From contig JBKCNS010000001.1 of assembly GCA_046297095.1 (NCBI GenBank), forward strand, positions 60,922-124,921: 64,000 nucleotides of DNA, written 5' to 3'. Origin of the DNA: JBBATK01 sp046297095. GTDB lineage: Bacteria > Bacteroidota > Ignavibacteria > Kapaibacteriales > NICIL-2. Under the pieces are notes generated by a model. That model did no database searches. It was not told where the DNA came from and worked only from the letters and a program-made list of their open reading frames with translations. Of this stretch, positions 25,380 to 34,818 are shown one piece after another. A program made the translations under genes and the position numbers. How positions within the stretch are numbered: the first letter of the stretch is position 1; each line of letters begins with the position of its first letter.

Positions 25380-27191
25380 TTACTCCTTTGTAGCCGAGTC
25401 CTTTGTAGCCGAGTCCGTGATTCCTATGCCCAGATCGCCCAACTGGCGATCATCCACTGCCGAGGGGCATCCGTCCATAAGAGACAAGCCGCTGGTTGTT
25501 TTGGGGAAGGCGACCACATCTCGGATATTATCCGTGCCGCACAAAAGCATCACCCAGCGGTCGAAGCCCAGGGCAATTCCACCGTGCGGAGGTGCTCCGT
25601 AGGTAAGAGCATGAAGCAGAAAACCAAACTTCGATTCCGCATCCTCGCGCGTGAATCCCAGAAGATCGAACATGCGTTGCTGCACATCGCGATCGTGAAT
25701 ACGAATACTGCCGCCGGCAATCTCGTAGCCATTACACACCAAGTCGTGCGCCTGCGCGCATGCTTGCGTGGGGTCGGTGGCGAGTAGCGGCACATCTCTG
25801 TCCAAGGGAGACGTAAAGGGATGGTGACGAGCAATGTATCGCTGCTCTTCCTCGCTGAATTCCATCAAAGGAAAATCTACCACCCATAAGAAGGAAAACT
25901 CGTCCTTCACTTTTTCCAGAATGCCGCTACGCTTGGCTACCTCGGTACGAAGCGCTCCAAGAATAGTATAGCAACGTTCAAACTCGTCGGATATAATAAG
26001 CAGTAAGTCCCCAACTTCAGCACCGGTGCGCTCTTTGAGCGCCGTGATCTCTTCGGGGCTAAGGAACTTGGCAATGGGAGACTGTACATCGCCCTCTGCG
26101 ATTTTCATCCAGGCCAAACCTTTTGCTCCATACTTCTTCGCATGCTCGGTAAGCTCGTCGAGTTGCTTGCGGGAAAACTCCGCACATCCTTTAGCATTGA
26201 GCGCAGCCACCACTCCGTGCTTCTTCGCCAGCGTATCGCTGAATACCGCAAAGCCGCATGTGCGAACACATTCGGACACATCGCTGAGCTCCAATGCATA
26301 GCGAGTATCGGGTTTGTCGGAACCGAAGCGCGTCATGGCTTGGTGCCAGGTCAGCCGCGGGAACTGCGTTGGCACTTCGCGACCAAGAATTTTTTTCCAT
26401 GCCACCGCAGTAAACTCTTCAATCAGCGAGATGATATCGTTTTGATCTACGAAGGACATTTCTATATCCACTTGCGTAAACTCCGGCTGGCGATCGGCGC
26501 GCAAATCTTCGTCGCGAAAACACTTCACGATTTGCATGTACCTATCAAATCCGCTTACCATGAGAATCTGTTTGTACAGCTGAGGGCTTTGCGGCAGCGC
26601 ATAGAATTTTCCTTTATTCACGCGGCTGGGTACAAGAAAATCGCGCGCTCCTTCGGGAGTGGATTTCATCAACACCGGAGTCTCTACTTCTATAAAATTT
26701 TTCTCGGCGAAGTATTGATGAACCACTTGATACAGCTCGTTACGAACGATAAAGTTCTGCTGTAGTGAGCGGCGGCGCAGATCCAAATAGCGATACTTCA
26801 ATCGCAACTCTTCGTTTGCTTTGGCCCGCTCCTCATGCTCCATGATTTCGAAGGGCGGAACTTCGGCACGGTTCACGATACGGATGTCCGATGCCTCTAT
26901 CTCTACAAGACCGGTTGGAATCTTCGGGTTAGGATTGGATCGCATACGCACCGTTCCTGTGGCGGTTACCACAAACTCCGCTCGCAGCTCTTGCGCAGTA
27001 GCCGCTAGGTGCTCAGGCGCATCAGACTGCACCACTACTTGTGTAACTCCGTAACGGTCTCGCACATCCAGGAAATACACTCCTCCAAAATTCCGAACGG
27101 CATGTACCCAGCCGTTGAGTGTAGATACGGTGCCTGCGTGCTCTTCACGAAGTTCGCCGCAGGTATGAGTGCGCTTTGCAAATGATGCCAT
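25380..27191 (-). CDS. aspS: Aspartyl-tRNA synthetase, bacterial type
   Basis: Class IIb synthetase that charges tRNA-Asp. The N-terminal OB anticodon domain (residues about 1-110) begins MASFAKRTHTCGELRE, motif 2 is FRDEDLRADRQPEFTQVDIE, a GAD insertion domain is present in the middle, and motif 3 is HGGIALGFDRWVMLLCG. At 603 residues it has the normal bacterial length. The C-terminus ends with TDSATKDSATKE, which is encoded by a duplicated 15-bp tandem unit (25384-25413), so the tail has been lengthened by repeat expansion. It is followed downstream by the propeller gene in the same direction. Confidence 0.97.
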   Translation of the reverse strand: MASFAKRTHTCGELREEHAGTVSTLNGWVHAVRNFGGVYFLDVRDRYGVTQVVVQSDAPEHLAATAQELRAEFVVTATGTVRMRSNPNPKIPTGLVEIEASDIRIVNRAEVPPFEIMEHEERAKANEELRLKYRYLDLRRRSLQQNFIVRNELYQVVHQYFAEKNFIEVETPVLMKSTPEGARDFLVPSRVNKGKFYALPQSPQLYKQILMVSGFDRYMQIVKCFRDEDLRADRQPEFTQVDIEMSFVDQNDIISLIEEFTAVAWKKILGREVPTQFPRLTWHQAMTRFGSDKPDTRYALELSDVSECVRTCGFAVFSDTLAKKHGVVAALNAKGCAEFSRKQLDELTEHAKKYGAKGLAWMKIAEGDVQSPIAKFLSPEEITALKERTGAEVGDLLLIISDEFERCYTILGALRTEVAKRSGILEKVKDEFSFLWVVDFPLMEFSEEEQRYIARHHPFTSPLDRDVPLLATDPTQACAQAHDLVCNGYEIAGGSIRIHDRDVQQRMFDLLGFTREDAESKFGFLLHALTYGAPPHGGIALGFDRWVMLLCGTDNIRDVVAFPKTTSGLSLMDGCPSAVDDRQLGDLGIGITDSATKDSATKE

Positions 27192-28338
27192 GATGGATGC
27201 TATATCAAGTTATTAGGAGCGAGTTGCCAGGTGTTTTAGCAGGGCAAATATACCACATGCCCCTTGCAGAGCGGCGCCGCCGACCTACGCAGGCAAATGT
27301 CTGCCATGCACAGCGCGAGCTGTTAATGAGAGGTTCTCTTAGCAAGGCCATGCCCGCGAGGTCTTCGAGCGAAGTCGAGAAGCAAGCGGGGCTGGACGCT
27401 TGGAAGCTCAACCCCGCGCACGCTGCGCTTTGCGCATGACTCTCTGTAGCGACGCCATTCCCGCGAGGTCCCTGAGCGGAGTCGAAGGGCCGAGGGCGCT
27501 GCGCGCCTAGGAGTTCAACATCGGAGCGAGGCGCTTTCCCCGCGAGGTCTTCGAGCGTAGTGATGTTGACGTGGTTTATTCCCGCGAGGTCTTCGAGCGA
27601 AGTCGAGAAGCAAGCGGGGCTTGAGGCTTGGAAACTCAACACCCGCGCTTTGCGCGGAACGCGCTACCCACGCCAAGAAATCAAACATTAATCCATGGAA
27701 GCCTCAAAGCCCTCACCCTGCCATCTCTCGGAGGGAGAGGGAGGTTGCGATATACAGGAGAACAGTAAAAGAAATTGAAGTAGTAGTACTTGGGTTTCCG
27801 GGCGCGCAGCGCCCTCGCGTTCTCATTCTCGCGCAAAGCGCAGCGTGCGCGTGTTGAGCTTCCAAACCTCGCTTCCCGCTTGCTTCTCGACTTCGCTCGA
27901 AGACCTCGCGGGAAGAATGTCTCGCTAACGTTATTTCGCTCGAAGACCTCGCGGGAATGGCGTCACGCAATGATGACGTTCTGGTCTTGAGTTTCCAACC
28001 CTTTTCACCCGCTTGCTTCTCGACTTCGCTCGAAGACCTCGCGGGGAGGGCGTCACTTTTCTTGAGTTTCCAACCCTCCAGCCCCGCTTGCTTCTCGACT
28101 TCGCTCGAAGACCTCGCGGGGAGGAGCCTCACTTTTCTTGAGCTTCCAATCCTCCAGCCCCGCTTGCTTTCCCTCGGCTCCGCTCGGGACGGCGCTCGAC
28201 TGTGCTCGAAGACCTCGCGGGGGCAGGCCTTGCGCAACGATGACGTTCGTGTGTTGAGCTTCCAATCCTTCCCTCACGCATGAATGTTGCCGGCGGGTAT
28301 TATCTTCGGGCATTCGTTAAGGCAACTCTTTGAGGACC
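27192..28338. repeat. Repeat-filled spacer with 38-bp REP-like elements
   Basis: This 1.1-kb spacer between aspS and the TonB gene holds many copies of a 38-bp element that begins CCCGCGAGGTCTTCGAGC and ends GAGAAGCAAGCGGG. Full copies: 27353-27390 and 27581-27618 (forward); 27875-27912, 28008-28045 and 28083-28120 (reverse). Variants and partial copies lie at 27462-27490, 27539-27560, 27937-27955 and 28159-28223, where an extra TCGGCTCCGCTCGGGAC segment is inserted. Copies are flanked by GCTTGGAAACTCAAC-like sequence. Orientation switches at about 27700-27860, so the array is an inverted arrangement. A second hairpin, CCCTCACCCTGCCATCTCTC with GAGAGGG, is at about 27709-27744. Any ORFs here are repeat-encoded. 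Confidence 0.9.
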
Positions 28339-30720
28339 ATGATGTTGATTTCTTTTCTGTGTGCGCAGTGGGCGCAAGGCTGCCGCCGTGCAAGTGGGGC
28401 GGTAGTTGTGGCGGTGCTTGGTTTGCTTTTTTCCGTGTTCAGTTCTACGACGCTTTTTGCGGATGGAGCAGAGGCCACGCTCTCTGGCAGTGTTCGTGAT
28501 TCCGTAACGGGCGAGGTCATTATCCGCGCGACGGTTTCGCTCAGTGTGAGCGAGGATGCGCCGAGCGTGCGAGGCGCCCTAACCAATACCTTTGGCTTCT
28601 TCTCAATTCCCAAACTGGAAGTGCGTGCCTATGTTTTGAAGATTCGAAGCATAGGATATGCACCGGTGCAGATGCGTATCAGCGAGCAGCAGGTGCGCTC
28701 AATGAAACAGCTGGCACTTACCATGAAGCCCGTGGATGTAGTAACAAGCGATGTAGTAGTGCTGGCATCGCGGGAAGATGTTTCGCCCACCTCCAGTATC
28801 AGTGCTGTGTCGGTGAATTCCGATTTTATTAAATCGATGCCGGCGATGCTTGGCGAGACCGACGTGTTTAGAGTGCTGCAATTATTGCCGGGTGTTAAAT
28901 CACCCAGCGAATTATCAAGCGGATTATATATACGCGGAGGATCGCCCGATCAGAACCTCATTCTCTTGGATGGCGTTACGGTGTACAACCCATCGCACTT
29001 GGGTGGTTTCTTGAGTACCTTCAACAACGACGCGTTGCGCGATGTGCGTTTAATTAAAGGCGGCTTCCCCGCTGAGTACGGCGGACGATTGTCCTCGGTG
29101 CTGGACATGACCATGAAAGACGGTAACTCAGAGAGAGTGCGCGGCGCGGGCGGGTTGAGTATTATCTCCGCAAAGGCACTGCTGGAGGGACCCATAGGCG
29201 ACGACGTTACCTTTATGCTCTCCGGCCGGCGCATGTATCTAGACCTGGTTTCAAAGATTGCGATGCCAAACTCGGATGCCTCATCCACGCCGGGGTATTA
29301 TTTCTACGATGCCAATGCAAAGCTCACGTGGAAGATCGGCGAGAACGATCGCCTTACCGTCAGCGGATTTTTTGGGCGGGATGTTCTGGACGGCCCTCCA
29401 AGCGATGGTTTTGATTTGGATATAGGTTGGGGCAATGCCACCTTCAATACCCGATGGATGCACATTGTGTCGCCGGAATTATTTACCAACCTTAGTGTGA
29501 TTTACACCAAATACGATTTTAAAACAGACCTGCGCTCCAACGACTACCTGGCGTTTTATTCCCTGTCGAAGATTGCCGACATCACAACCAAAGGCGACGC
29601 CACCTATTATCTCTCTCAAGACCATACCATCAAAGCCGGCTTTGAGCTTACTTCACACGACTTTACCAACGATGTTTCCGACAGTCTGGATTTCTCCGGC
29701 TTCGTAATTCGCTCCAGCAGTACCCCTGCTCTGGATGCAGCACTGTACGTGCAGGACGAGTGGACTATTAGCAAGGGATTGTCTGCAAATGCGGGACTTC
29801 GCGGATATTACTTTCCCAATGCCGATATGTTTGCTCTGGAGCCCAGACTGCAGCTGGCCTACGAGCTAACGCCCTCGTTGAAGATTACGTCGTCGTACGC
29901 GGTGGCACATCAGTTTCTGCACCTTATAGTGCGCAACGATATCAACCTGCCCACCGATCTCTGGTTTCCGTCCACCAAGACCATTCGTCCGGAGCGCTCG
30001 GAGCAGTTTATACTGGGCTGGGAATTGGGATTGGGCAACGAAAAAGAGTACGTGGTGCAAGTGGAGGGCTACTACAAGGATATGCAAAACCTTTACGAAT
30101 ACAAGGATACCGCCAGCTTTACGCTGTTCGGTGCGCCGCTGGAGTCGCAGTTCACTCGTGGGGACGGCCGCGCCTATGGTGTTGAGTTTTTCCTGAACAA
30201 GCGCTTGGGCGACCTAACCGGATGGATAGGCTACACGCTATCGTGGACCACTCGCACTTTTGCCGAGCTGAATCAGGGTAAAGAATTCTTCGCTCGTTAC
30301 GATCGGCGGCACGATGCATCGATTACACTTAGCTACAAGCTGTCCAAGAGCATCGATTTGGGAGTGTCGTGGGTGTACGGTACAGGTTTTGCCTACACGA
30401 TGCCCACCGGTCAGTTCTCGTTTGGCGGGGCAGACCCCGGCAATAGCGAGCCCGCCGTAGAGCAAACTTTTACCGACAGAAACGGGTATCGCCTTCCGGC
30501 CTATCACCGCTTGGATATAAATCTTGGATTCAAGACTACGGTGTTTGGGCTGGAGTCTGTTATTAACCTTAGCGTGTATAATGCATACAACCGCTTAAAC
30601 CCCTTTGCTCAATACTTTGAGCAAGATTATGATCCGGCAACTAAAACGTCGAAGTTGGTTCTGAAGCAGTTGACCTTGTTCCCCATTATTCCCAGCATCG
30701 CGTGGAATTTCTCGTTTTAA
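28339..30720 (+). CDS. TonB-dependent outer-membrane receptor with carboxypeptidase-like N-domain
   Basis: 793 residues from ATG 28339 (the frame opens with TTG at 28330). A basic N-terminus and hydrophobic signal lead to a CarboxypepD_reg-like beta-sandwich (LSGSVRDSVTGEVIIRATVS, in part) and then the plug domain (GLYIRGGSPDQNLILLDGVTVY, shown in part; DVRLIKGGFPAEYGGRLSSV). The C-terminal half is a beta-barrel ending in aromatic FSF. Such receptors import a ligand across the outer membrane with TonB energy. The next gene is a DUF4249 lipoprotein, which commonly pairs with this receptor type. Ligand unknown. Confidence 0.93.
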   Translation: MMLISFLCAQWAQGCRRASGAVVVAVLGLLFSVFSSTTLFADGAEATLSGSVRDSVTGEVIIRATVSLSVSEDAPSVRGALTNTFGFFSIPKLEVRAYVLKIRSIGYAPVQMRISEQQVRSMKQLALTMKPVDVVTSDVVVLASREDVSPTSSISAVSVNSDFIKSMPAMLGETDVFRVLQLLPGVKSPSELSSGLYIRGGSPDQNLILLDGVTVYNPSHLGGFLSTFNNDALRDVRLIKGGFPAEYGGRLSSVLDMTMKDGNSERVRGAGGLSIISAKALLEGPIGDDVTFMLSGRRMYLDLVSKIAMPNSDASSTPGYYFYDANAKLTWKIGENDRLTVSGFFGRDVLDGPPSDGFDLDIGWGNATFNTRWMHIVSPELFTNLSVIYTKYDFKTDLRSNDYLAFYSLSKIADITTKGDATYYLSQDHTIKAGFELTSHDFTNDVSDSLDFSGFVIRSSSTPALDAALYVQDEWTISKGLSANAGLRGYYFPNADMFALEPRLQLAYELTPSLKITSSYAVAHQFLHLIVRNDINLPTDLWFPSTKTIRPERSEQFILGWELGLGNEKEYVVQVEGYYKDMQNLYEYKDTASFTLFGAPLESQFTRGDGRAYGVEFFLNKRLGDLTGWIGYTLSWTTRTFAELNQGKEFFARYDRRHDASITLSYKLSKSIDLGVSWVYGTGFAYTMPTGQFSFGGADPGNSEPAVEQTFTDRNGYRLPAYHRLDINLGFKTTVFGLESVINLSVYNAYNRLNPFAQYFEQDYDPATKTSKLVLKQLTLFPIIPSIAWNFSF

Positions 30721-30781
30721 TTCTGCCGAATACAGAAAAACATATACTCAACTACTTCCCGAAAATTTCCTTCGTATTGAT

Positions 30782-31642
30782 ATGATACTCAAGAATATAA
30801 ACTGCCGTCACTTGAACTGCATGGTACCTGGTTCATTCGTGATAATTATCGCCGCCACTCTAAGCGCCCTTGCTTCGTGTACACAAACGGTGAGCACGCC
30901 GGACATTCCCTTTAGCGAGCAGTTGGTGGTAAGCTGCTTTCTGTATGGGGATAGTTCGAACGTTACGGTGGATGTATCCAAGACTCTTCCGGTGAATATC
31001 AGCTACAACCGGGATGCGGCTTTAATTAAAGACGCCACCGTGTGGCTGCAAACGCCTTCCGAACGTATTCGTGTGGGCTACGATTCAGCGCGCAAACAGT
31101 ACAGAGCATCGGTGCCGACTTGGGTAGCGGGCGCTGCGTATTCTCTGAGTGTGGAATGGCAGGGAAAGAAGCTGGAGGGCAGCACCTTCATGCCGGATAT
31201 TCCCGTTGTGGATTCCCTGCGCGAAGACGGTGCGTACTTTAAGCCCAATGCCGACGTAGCCTATGCCGCAGCCGACGAGCGCTATGCATTTGCTAAGCCC
31301 GACACGGGTTCGTTTCCGGGCAGGCCGACCTTTAGCCGGGGGTTGCCATGGTTTAGAAATCTCATGCCGGGCAAACAAACCGACTCGGGTGTGGTGATGC
31401 GCGCCTACGATTTTTCTCTTCTGTTGATATCAGACAGCGTGGTGTATATGTCCACGAAGTTTTACGCGCTGGATGCCAATTACCATAGATTCTTCAAGAG
31501 CCTGGAGAACACCGGGGGTGTTTCCATTTTTGGTTCGTTTGGCGTGAACCCCGAATACACCATGAAGGGCGACGGCGTGGGCGTAATCGCCGGCGTATCT
31601 CGCACTACTCCGTGGTGGGTGCTTAAGGTGGTGCGCAAGTAG
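30782..31642 (+). CDS. DUF4249 lipoprotein, partner of the TonB receptor
   Basis: 286 residues with a signal ending ATLSALASCTQT; LASC is a good lipobox, so the mature protein is probably lipidated and faces the outer membrane. The body carries DUF4249 strands (EQLVVSCFLYGDSSNVTVDV, in part, and YRASVPTWVAGAAYSLSVEW, in part). DUF4249 proteins are known neighbours of CarboxypepD_reg-type TonB receptors and probably act at the surface with them. The 61-bp gap after the receptor gene fits an operon. Confidence 0.88.
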   Translation: MILKNINCRHLNCMVPGSFVIIIAATLSALASCTQTVSTPDIPFSEQLVVSCFLYGDSSNVTVDVSKTLPVNISYNRDAALIKDATVWLQTPSERIRVGYDSARKQYRASVPTWVAGAAYSLSVEWQGKKLEGSTFMPDIPVVDSLREDGAYFKPNADVAYAAADERYAFAKPDTGSFPGRPTFSRGLPWFRNLMPGKQTDSGVVMRAYDFSLLLISDSVVYMSTKFYALDANYHRFFKSLENTGGVSIFGSFGVNPEYTMKGDGVGVIAGVSRTTPWWVLKVVRK

Positions 31643-31654
31643 AATGGCGTTGAT

Positions 31655-31702
31655 TTGGAGTATGATCTAGAGTATGCTTTGGAATATGCTACAGAATAGA
31701 TG
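31655..31702. repeat. 12-bp degenerate tandem repeat, four units
   Basis: Exactly 12-bp spaced units TTGGAGTATGAT, CTAGAGTATGCT, TTGGAATATGCT and ACAGAATAGATG, starting 13 bp after the DUF4249 stop codon. Confidence 0.8.
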
Positions 31703-31806
31703 TACTAACGTATAGTTGAAGGTTGCAGTATCCCGGGGATTGCAGAAACTGCGCCTACGGATTACTCTCGTATTTTCACCGCGCTCACTCATTACACTCT
31801 ACACCC

Positions 31807-32466
31807 ATGGCAACGGATATCACACAGGTTACGCCTGCTATTGCAGACTATCTTTCTCGGCTTTTCAATGCGGAGGACGAGTTCCTGCGCGAGCTTCGCG
31901 AGAAAGCTCTGGAGTGCGACATCCCCGCAATCAATATCAGCTCCACCCAAGGTGCTTTTCTGCAAGTGTTGCTGAAGTCTATAGGCGCACAAGAGATATT
32001 GGAGATAGGTTCACTGGCCGGCTATTCGGCTATCATCATGGCGCGGGCGCTGCCGGACCATGGCCGGGTGCACTGCTGTGAGCTGAACGAAGACTATTGC
32101 GATTTCATTCGCCGCATGGCTATCAAAGCCGGTCTGGAGCATAAGATTATCGTGCACTCGGGGCCGGCACTTGCCACGCTTGCGAGCAATGTGCTACCGG
32201 CCAATCTGGACTTTGTGTTTATCGATGCCGACAAGCCGAACTATGCTGCGTATTACGATGCCTCTCTTGCGCTCGTGCGCCAAGGTGGTGTGATCTGCGC
32301 CGATAATACTCTGGCCTGGGGCGAGATTGCCAATCCCGAGACGGAGTTCGAACCCCAGAATGTTCGCGCATTGCAAGCATATAACAACAAGGTTACAAGC
32401 GACCCGCGCGTGCAGTCGTCGCTGGTACCACTGGGCGATGGCATGACACTCTCCGTGAAGCTGTAA
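31807..32466 (+). CDS. Class I SAM-dependent O-methyltransferase
   Basis: 220 residues from ATG 31807 (MATDITQVTP); the 28 codons before it are not conserved. The fold matches Methyltransf_3 (catechol/caffeoyl-CoA O-methyltransferase-like): ILEIGSLAGYSAIIMARAL is the SAM site, and DFVFIDADKPNYAAYYD carries the metal-binding Asp residues. ADNTLAWGEI follows, as in the family (D-N-x-L-W). It probably methylates a hydroxyl group on a small aromatic compound in a divalent-metal-dependent way. Substrate unknown. Confidence 0.93.
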   Translation: MATDITQVTPAIADYLSRLFNAEDEFLRELREKALECDIPAINISSTQGAFLQVLLKSIGAQEILEIGSLAGYSAIIMARALPDHGRVHCCELNEDYCDFIRRMAIKAGLEHKIIVHSGPALATLASNVLPANLDFVFIDADKPNYAAYYDASLALVRQGGVICADNTLAWGEIANPETEFEPQNVRALQAYNNKVTSDPRVQSSLVPLGDGMTLSVKL

Positions 32467-32470
32467 GCAG

Positions 32471-32566
32471 GAGTAGAAGCTTCCGAGTAAGAGTCCGAGT
32501 AAGAGTCCGAGAGAGTATCCGAGTAAGAGTCCGAGCAAGCTTCCGATTATACCTCCGAGCAAACAT
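32471..32566. repeat. 12-bp tandem repeat, eight units
   Basis: Eight consecutive 12-bp units with almost no indels: GAGTAGAAGCTT, CCGAGTAAGAGT, CCGAGTAAGAGT, CCGAGAGAGTAT, CCGAGTAAGAGT, CCGAGCAAGCTT, CCGATTATACCT, CCGAGCAAACAT. They fill the spacer between the methyltransferase stop and the phosphatase start (9 bp away), so they sit at or just upstream of the ribosome-binding region. Confidence 0.9.
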
Positions 32567-32575
32567 GTAATTGAT

Positions 32576-33595
32576 ATGAAAACTCATTCTTCGCGCCGCT
32601 CATTCATCGTTGGTCTTCTGGGCTCGAGCATAGCAGTGGCCGGTGCATACTCGCGCGCTGTTGCAGAGGTGATGCGCAAGGGTTTGATGCTTGGCGTAAG
32701 CGGACATACCGTGGCCAACAAACGCCCCCTGCCGCCCTTTACGGTGGAGCGGTTTGCAAACACGCACTCGCTGCGCTGTTTGGTGCTGGGTGATTGGGGC
32801 GCCGGCTCGGGTCTGCAGCGTACCGTTGCCGCCGGCATGGCTCGCTATGCGGAGGCGGAACAACCGAATTGGATCATCAGTACCGGAGATAATTTTTATC
32901 CCATTGGTGTAAGCTCAGCGGCAGACAATCAATTCCGTACCAAGTGGAAGAATATCTATAACACGGCCTCGCTTCGCTTGCCGTGGTACGTGGCGCTGGG
33001 CAATCACGATTACGGAGACAATCCCGAAGCACAGGTGGAGTATAGCTCGAAGGATGCCGACTGGATTATGCCGTCGCGTTATTACTCTGTGGTGAAGACC
33101 TTGAAGTCAGACCACTCCAAGCTATCGCCAATCTCGGTGGAGCTGTTTGTGCTTGATACTCAAGCACTGCTCAAGGGCACAAGCAAGGAGAGGGAGTTGC
33201 AGTGTGCGTGGCTGGACAAGCAACTGGCTGCCGGTAGTGCTACCTGGCGCGTGGTGGTGGGTCATCACATGATTCGTTCTCATGGTGCCTACGGCGACCA
33301 AGCCTTCATGCTCTCCCTCGTGAAGCCCTTGCTGGACAAGCATGGCGTGCACCTGTATCTTAATGGTCACGACCACGATATTCAATACATCAAACGTCCG
33401 GAAGACACCTTTGCCTGTATCACCAGCGGCGCTGGTGGCGGTGCTCGCGATACCGCTTTTGGTGAGTACACCCGCTACGCCGCTACCGACGGCGGCTTTG
33501 TAGCCCTTGCCTTTACCGACACACGCATTCACGCCCAGTTCTGCGATGCCCGCGGCGCCGTGTGCTACGCGCAGGACGTAGCTGTGCGAGCGTAG
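32576..33595 (+). CDS. Tat-exported purple acid phosphatase-like metallophosphatase
   Basis: 339 residues. The N-terminus has the twin-arginine signal SRRSFIVGLLGSSIAVAGA, so it is exported folded through Tat. Metallophosphoesterase motifs: VLGDWGAGSG (first Asp), GDNFYPIG, GNHDYGDN, VVGHHMIRSHG and LNGHDHDIQYI. The order and spacing match the metallophosphoesterase/tartrate-resistant acid phosphatase family, with two metals. Likely role: periplasmic phosphate release from phosphoesters. It is preceded by a 12-bp repeat array and may share a transcript with the methyltransferase. Confidence 0.92.
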   Translation: MKTHSSRRSFIVGLLGSSIAVAGAYSRAVAEVMRKGLMLGVSGHTVANKRPLPPFTVERFANTHSLRCLVLGDWGAGSGLQRTVAAGMARYAEAEQPNWIISTGDNFYPIGVSSAADNQFRTKWKNIYNTASLRLPWYVALGNHDYGDNPEAQVEYSSKDADWIMPSRYYSVVKTLKSDHSKLSPISVELFVLDTQALLKGTSKERELQCAWLDKQLAAGSATWRVVVGHHMIRSHGAYGDQAFMLSLVKPLLDKHGVHLYLNGHDHDIQYIKRPEDTFACITSGAGGGARDTAFGEYTRYAATDGGFVALAFTDTRIHAQFCDARGAVCYAQDVAVRA

Positions 33596-33781
33596 GTTGG
33601 GGTACGAGGTAGGAGCGCTTGCACACTAGCCCCGACGCTCTAGCTCTGCGCTTAACCCTCCGCACCACCGTCTGTTTCCCGAGGCAAGACTCACACGATC
33701 CATACGCATTGTTCGTCAATTCGCGCACATTACCGTGCTCGGAAGCGTGCACAGGCCACCAACAACCATCAACGAACAATC

Positions 33782-34561
33782 ATGAATACTCTCGACTCTC
33801 TTCGCCATCGCATTGAACCCCTTCGCAGTCGCATCATCAATCACCCGGTGTACAGCAACATCCGCAGTTTGGAAGATGTTCGGGTGTTTATGGAACAGCA
33901 CGTGTATGCCGTGTGGGACTTTATGTCTCTGCTCAAAACACTGCAGAACACCCTTACCTGTACAAGCGTGCCGTGGTTTCCCGTCGGCACCGGAGACACA
34001 CGGCAATTCATCAACGAAATAGTGTTGGGCGAGGAGTGCGATGTGGACGAGCATGGCACACGTATGAGTCACTTCGAACTCTATCTTCAGGCAATGGAGC
34101 AATGCGGCGCCGACACGCATTCCATACGCACGTTCTGCTCGGTGTTGCAGCAAACACAGGATATGGAAAAAGCCTTTGAAGAAGCGCACACACCGCCTGC
34201 CGCTCGCCAATTCGTTCGCAACACTTTTAGCGATATTTCTTCGGGCAAAGCTCACGTGCAGGCATCGGTATTTACCTTTGGCCGCGAGGATTTAATTCCC
34301 TCCATGTTTATTTCCATGGTCAACGATTTGCACGTGTCCTTTCCCGAGCGCATTAAAGCGTTTAAATATTATCTGGAGAGACATATAGAAGTAGATGGCG
34401 ATCATCACTCGCATTTAGCGCTGGCTATGTGCGCGAATCTTTTTGATGGCGATGCAGCACGCATTGCAGAAGCGGAAGAAGCAGCGGTGCGCGCACTTGA
34501 ACATCGTATTTTGCTGTGGGATAGCGTGCACGAAGCATTGCGTCCCACTCAGGGAGAGTAA
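33782..34561 (+). CDS. DUF3050 protein
   Basis: 259 residues, helical, matching DUF3050: HPVYSNIRSLEDVRVFMEQH and VWDFMSLLKTLQNTLTC near the start, then EIVLGEECDVDEHG and SHFELYLQAM, and later YYLERHIEVDGDHHSHLAL, in part. The spaced Glu/His and Asp/His pattern resembles heme-oxygenase-like metal-binding proteins, but the metal and reaction are not known. Located 2 bp upstream of the small membrane protein gene, so the two are probably cotranscribed. Confidence 0.85.
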   Translation: MNTLDSLRHRIEPLRSRIINHPVYSNIRSLEDVRVFMEQHVYAVWDFMSLLKTLQNTLTCTSVPWFPVGTGDTRQFINEIVLGEECDVDEHGTRMSHFELYLQAMEQCGADTHSIRTFCSVLQQTQDMEKAFEEAHTPPAARQFVRNTFSDISSGKAHVQASVFTFGREDLIPSMFISMVNDLHVSFPERIKAFKYYLERHIEVDGDHHSHLALAMCANLFDGDAARIAEAEEAAVRALEHRILLWDSVHEALRPTQGE

Positions 34562-34563
34562 GT

Positions 34564-34809
34564 ATGAAGTTTGGTTTTCGGGTACCAAGTATTAAAAAGC
34601 GCATCGCCGCGCGAACCTCGGTAAAGAGATTTGTGCGTCATTCCATGGGCCTGAAAGCCCCGCGTGGTGCGGGCTGGCTTACCAATCCCAAGAAAGCGGC
34701 GTATAATCGTGTGTACAACAAAACCTCGAAGGGCTGCATGCTGGTGTTGCTCTGGGCCGCAGGCACACTGGGTGTGTGCGCATGGATAGTGATACATGTG
34801 ATATCATAA
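34564..34809 (+). CDS. Small basic protein with C-terminal membrane segment
   Basis: 81 residues. A very basic N-terminal two-thirds (KKRIAARTSVKRFVRHSMG, KAPRGAGWLTNPKKAAYN) is followed by a transmembrane helix (CMLVLLWAAGTLGVCAWIVI). I do not recognise the family firmly. It is placed tightly between DUF3050 and DUF1801 genes (2 and 9 bp), which supports it as a real gene. It could be a membrane-associated nucleic-acid-binding or phage-type accessory protein, but this is a guess. Confidence 0.65.
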   Translation: MKFGFRVPSIKKRIAARTSVKRFVRHSMGLKAPRGAGWLTNPKKAAYNRVYNKTSKGCMLVLLWAAGTLGVCAWIVIHVIS

Positions 34810-34818
34810 TACCGCATT

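Noticed and set aside
27205..27642. Minus-strand ORF between aspS and TonB
   Set aside because: It is encoded by REP-like repeats and is not a gene.
27353..28223. CRISPR-like array of 38-bp repeats
   Set aside because: Copies are in both orientations, with uneven spacing and repeated flanks instead of unique spacers. No cas gene is nearby.
32194..32562. Minus-strand ORF rich in Leu/Gly repeats
   Set aside because: It is the 12-bp tandem array read on the wrong strand and overlaps the methyltransferase gene.
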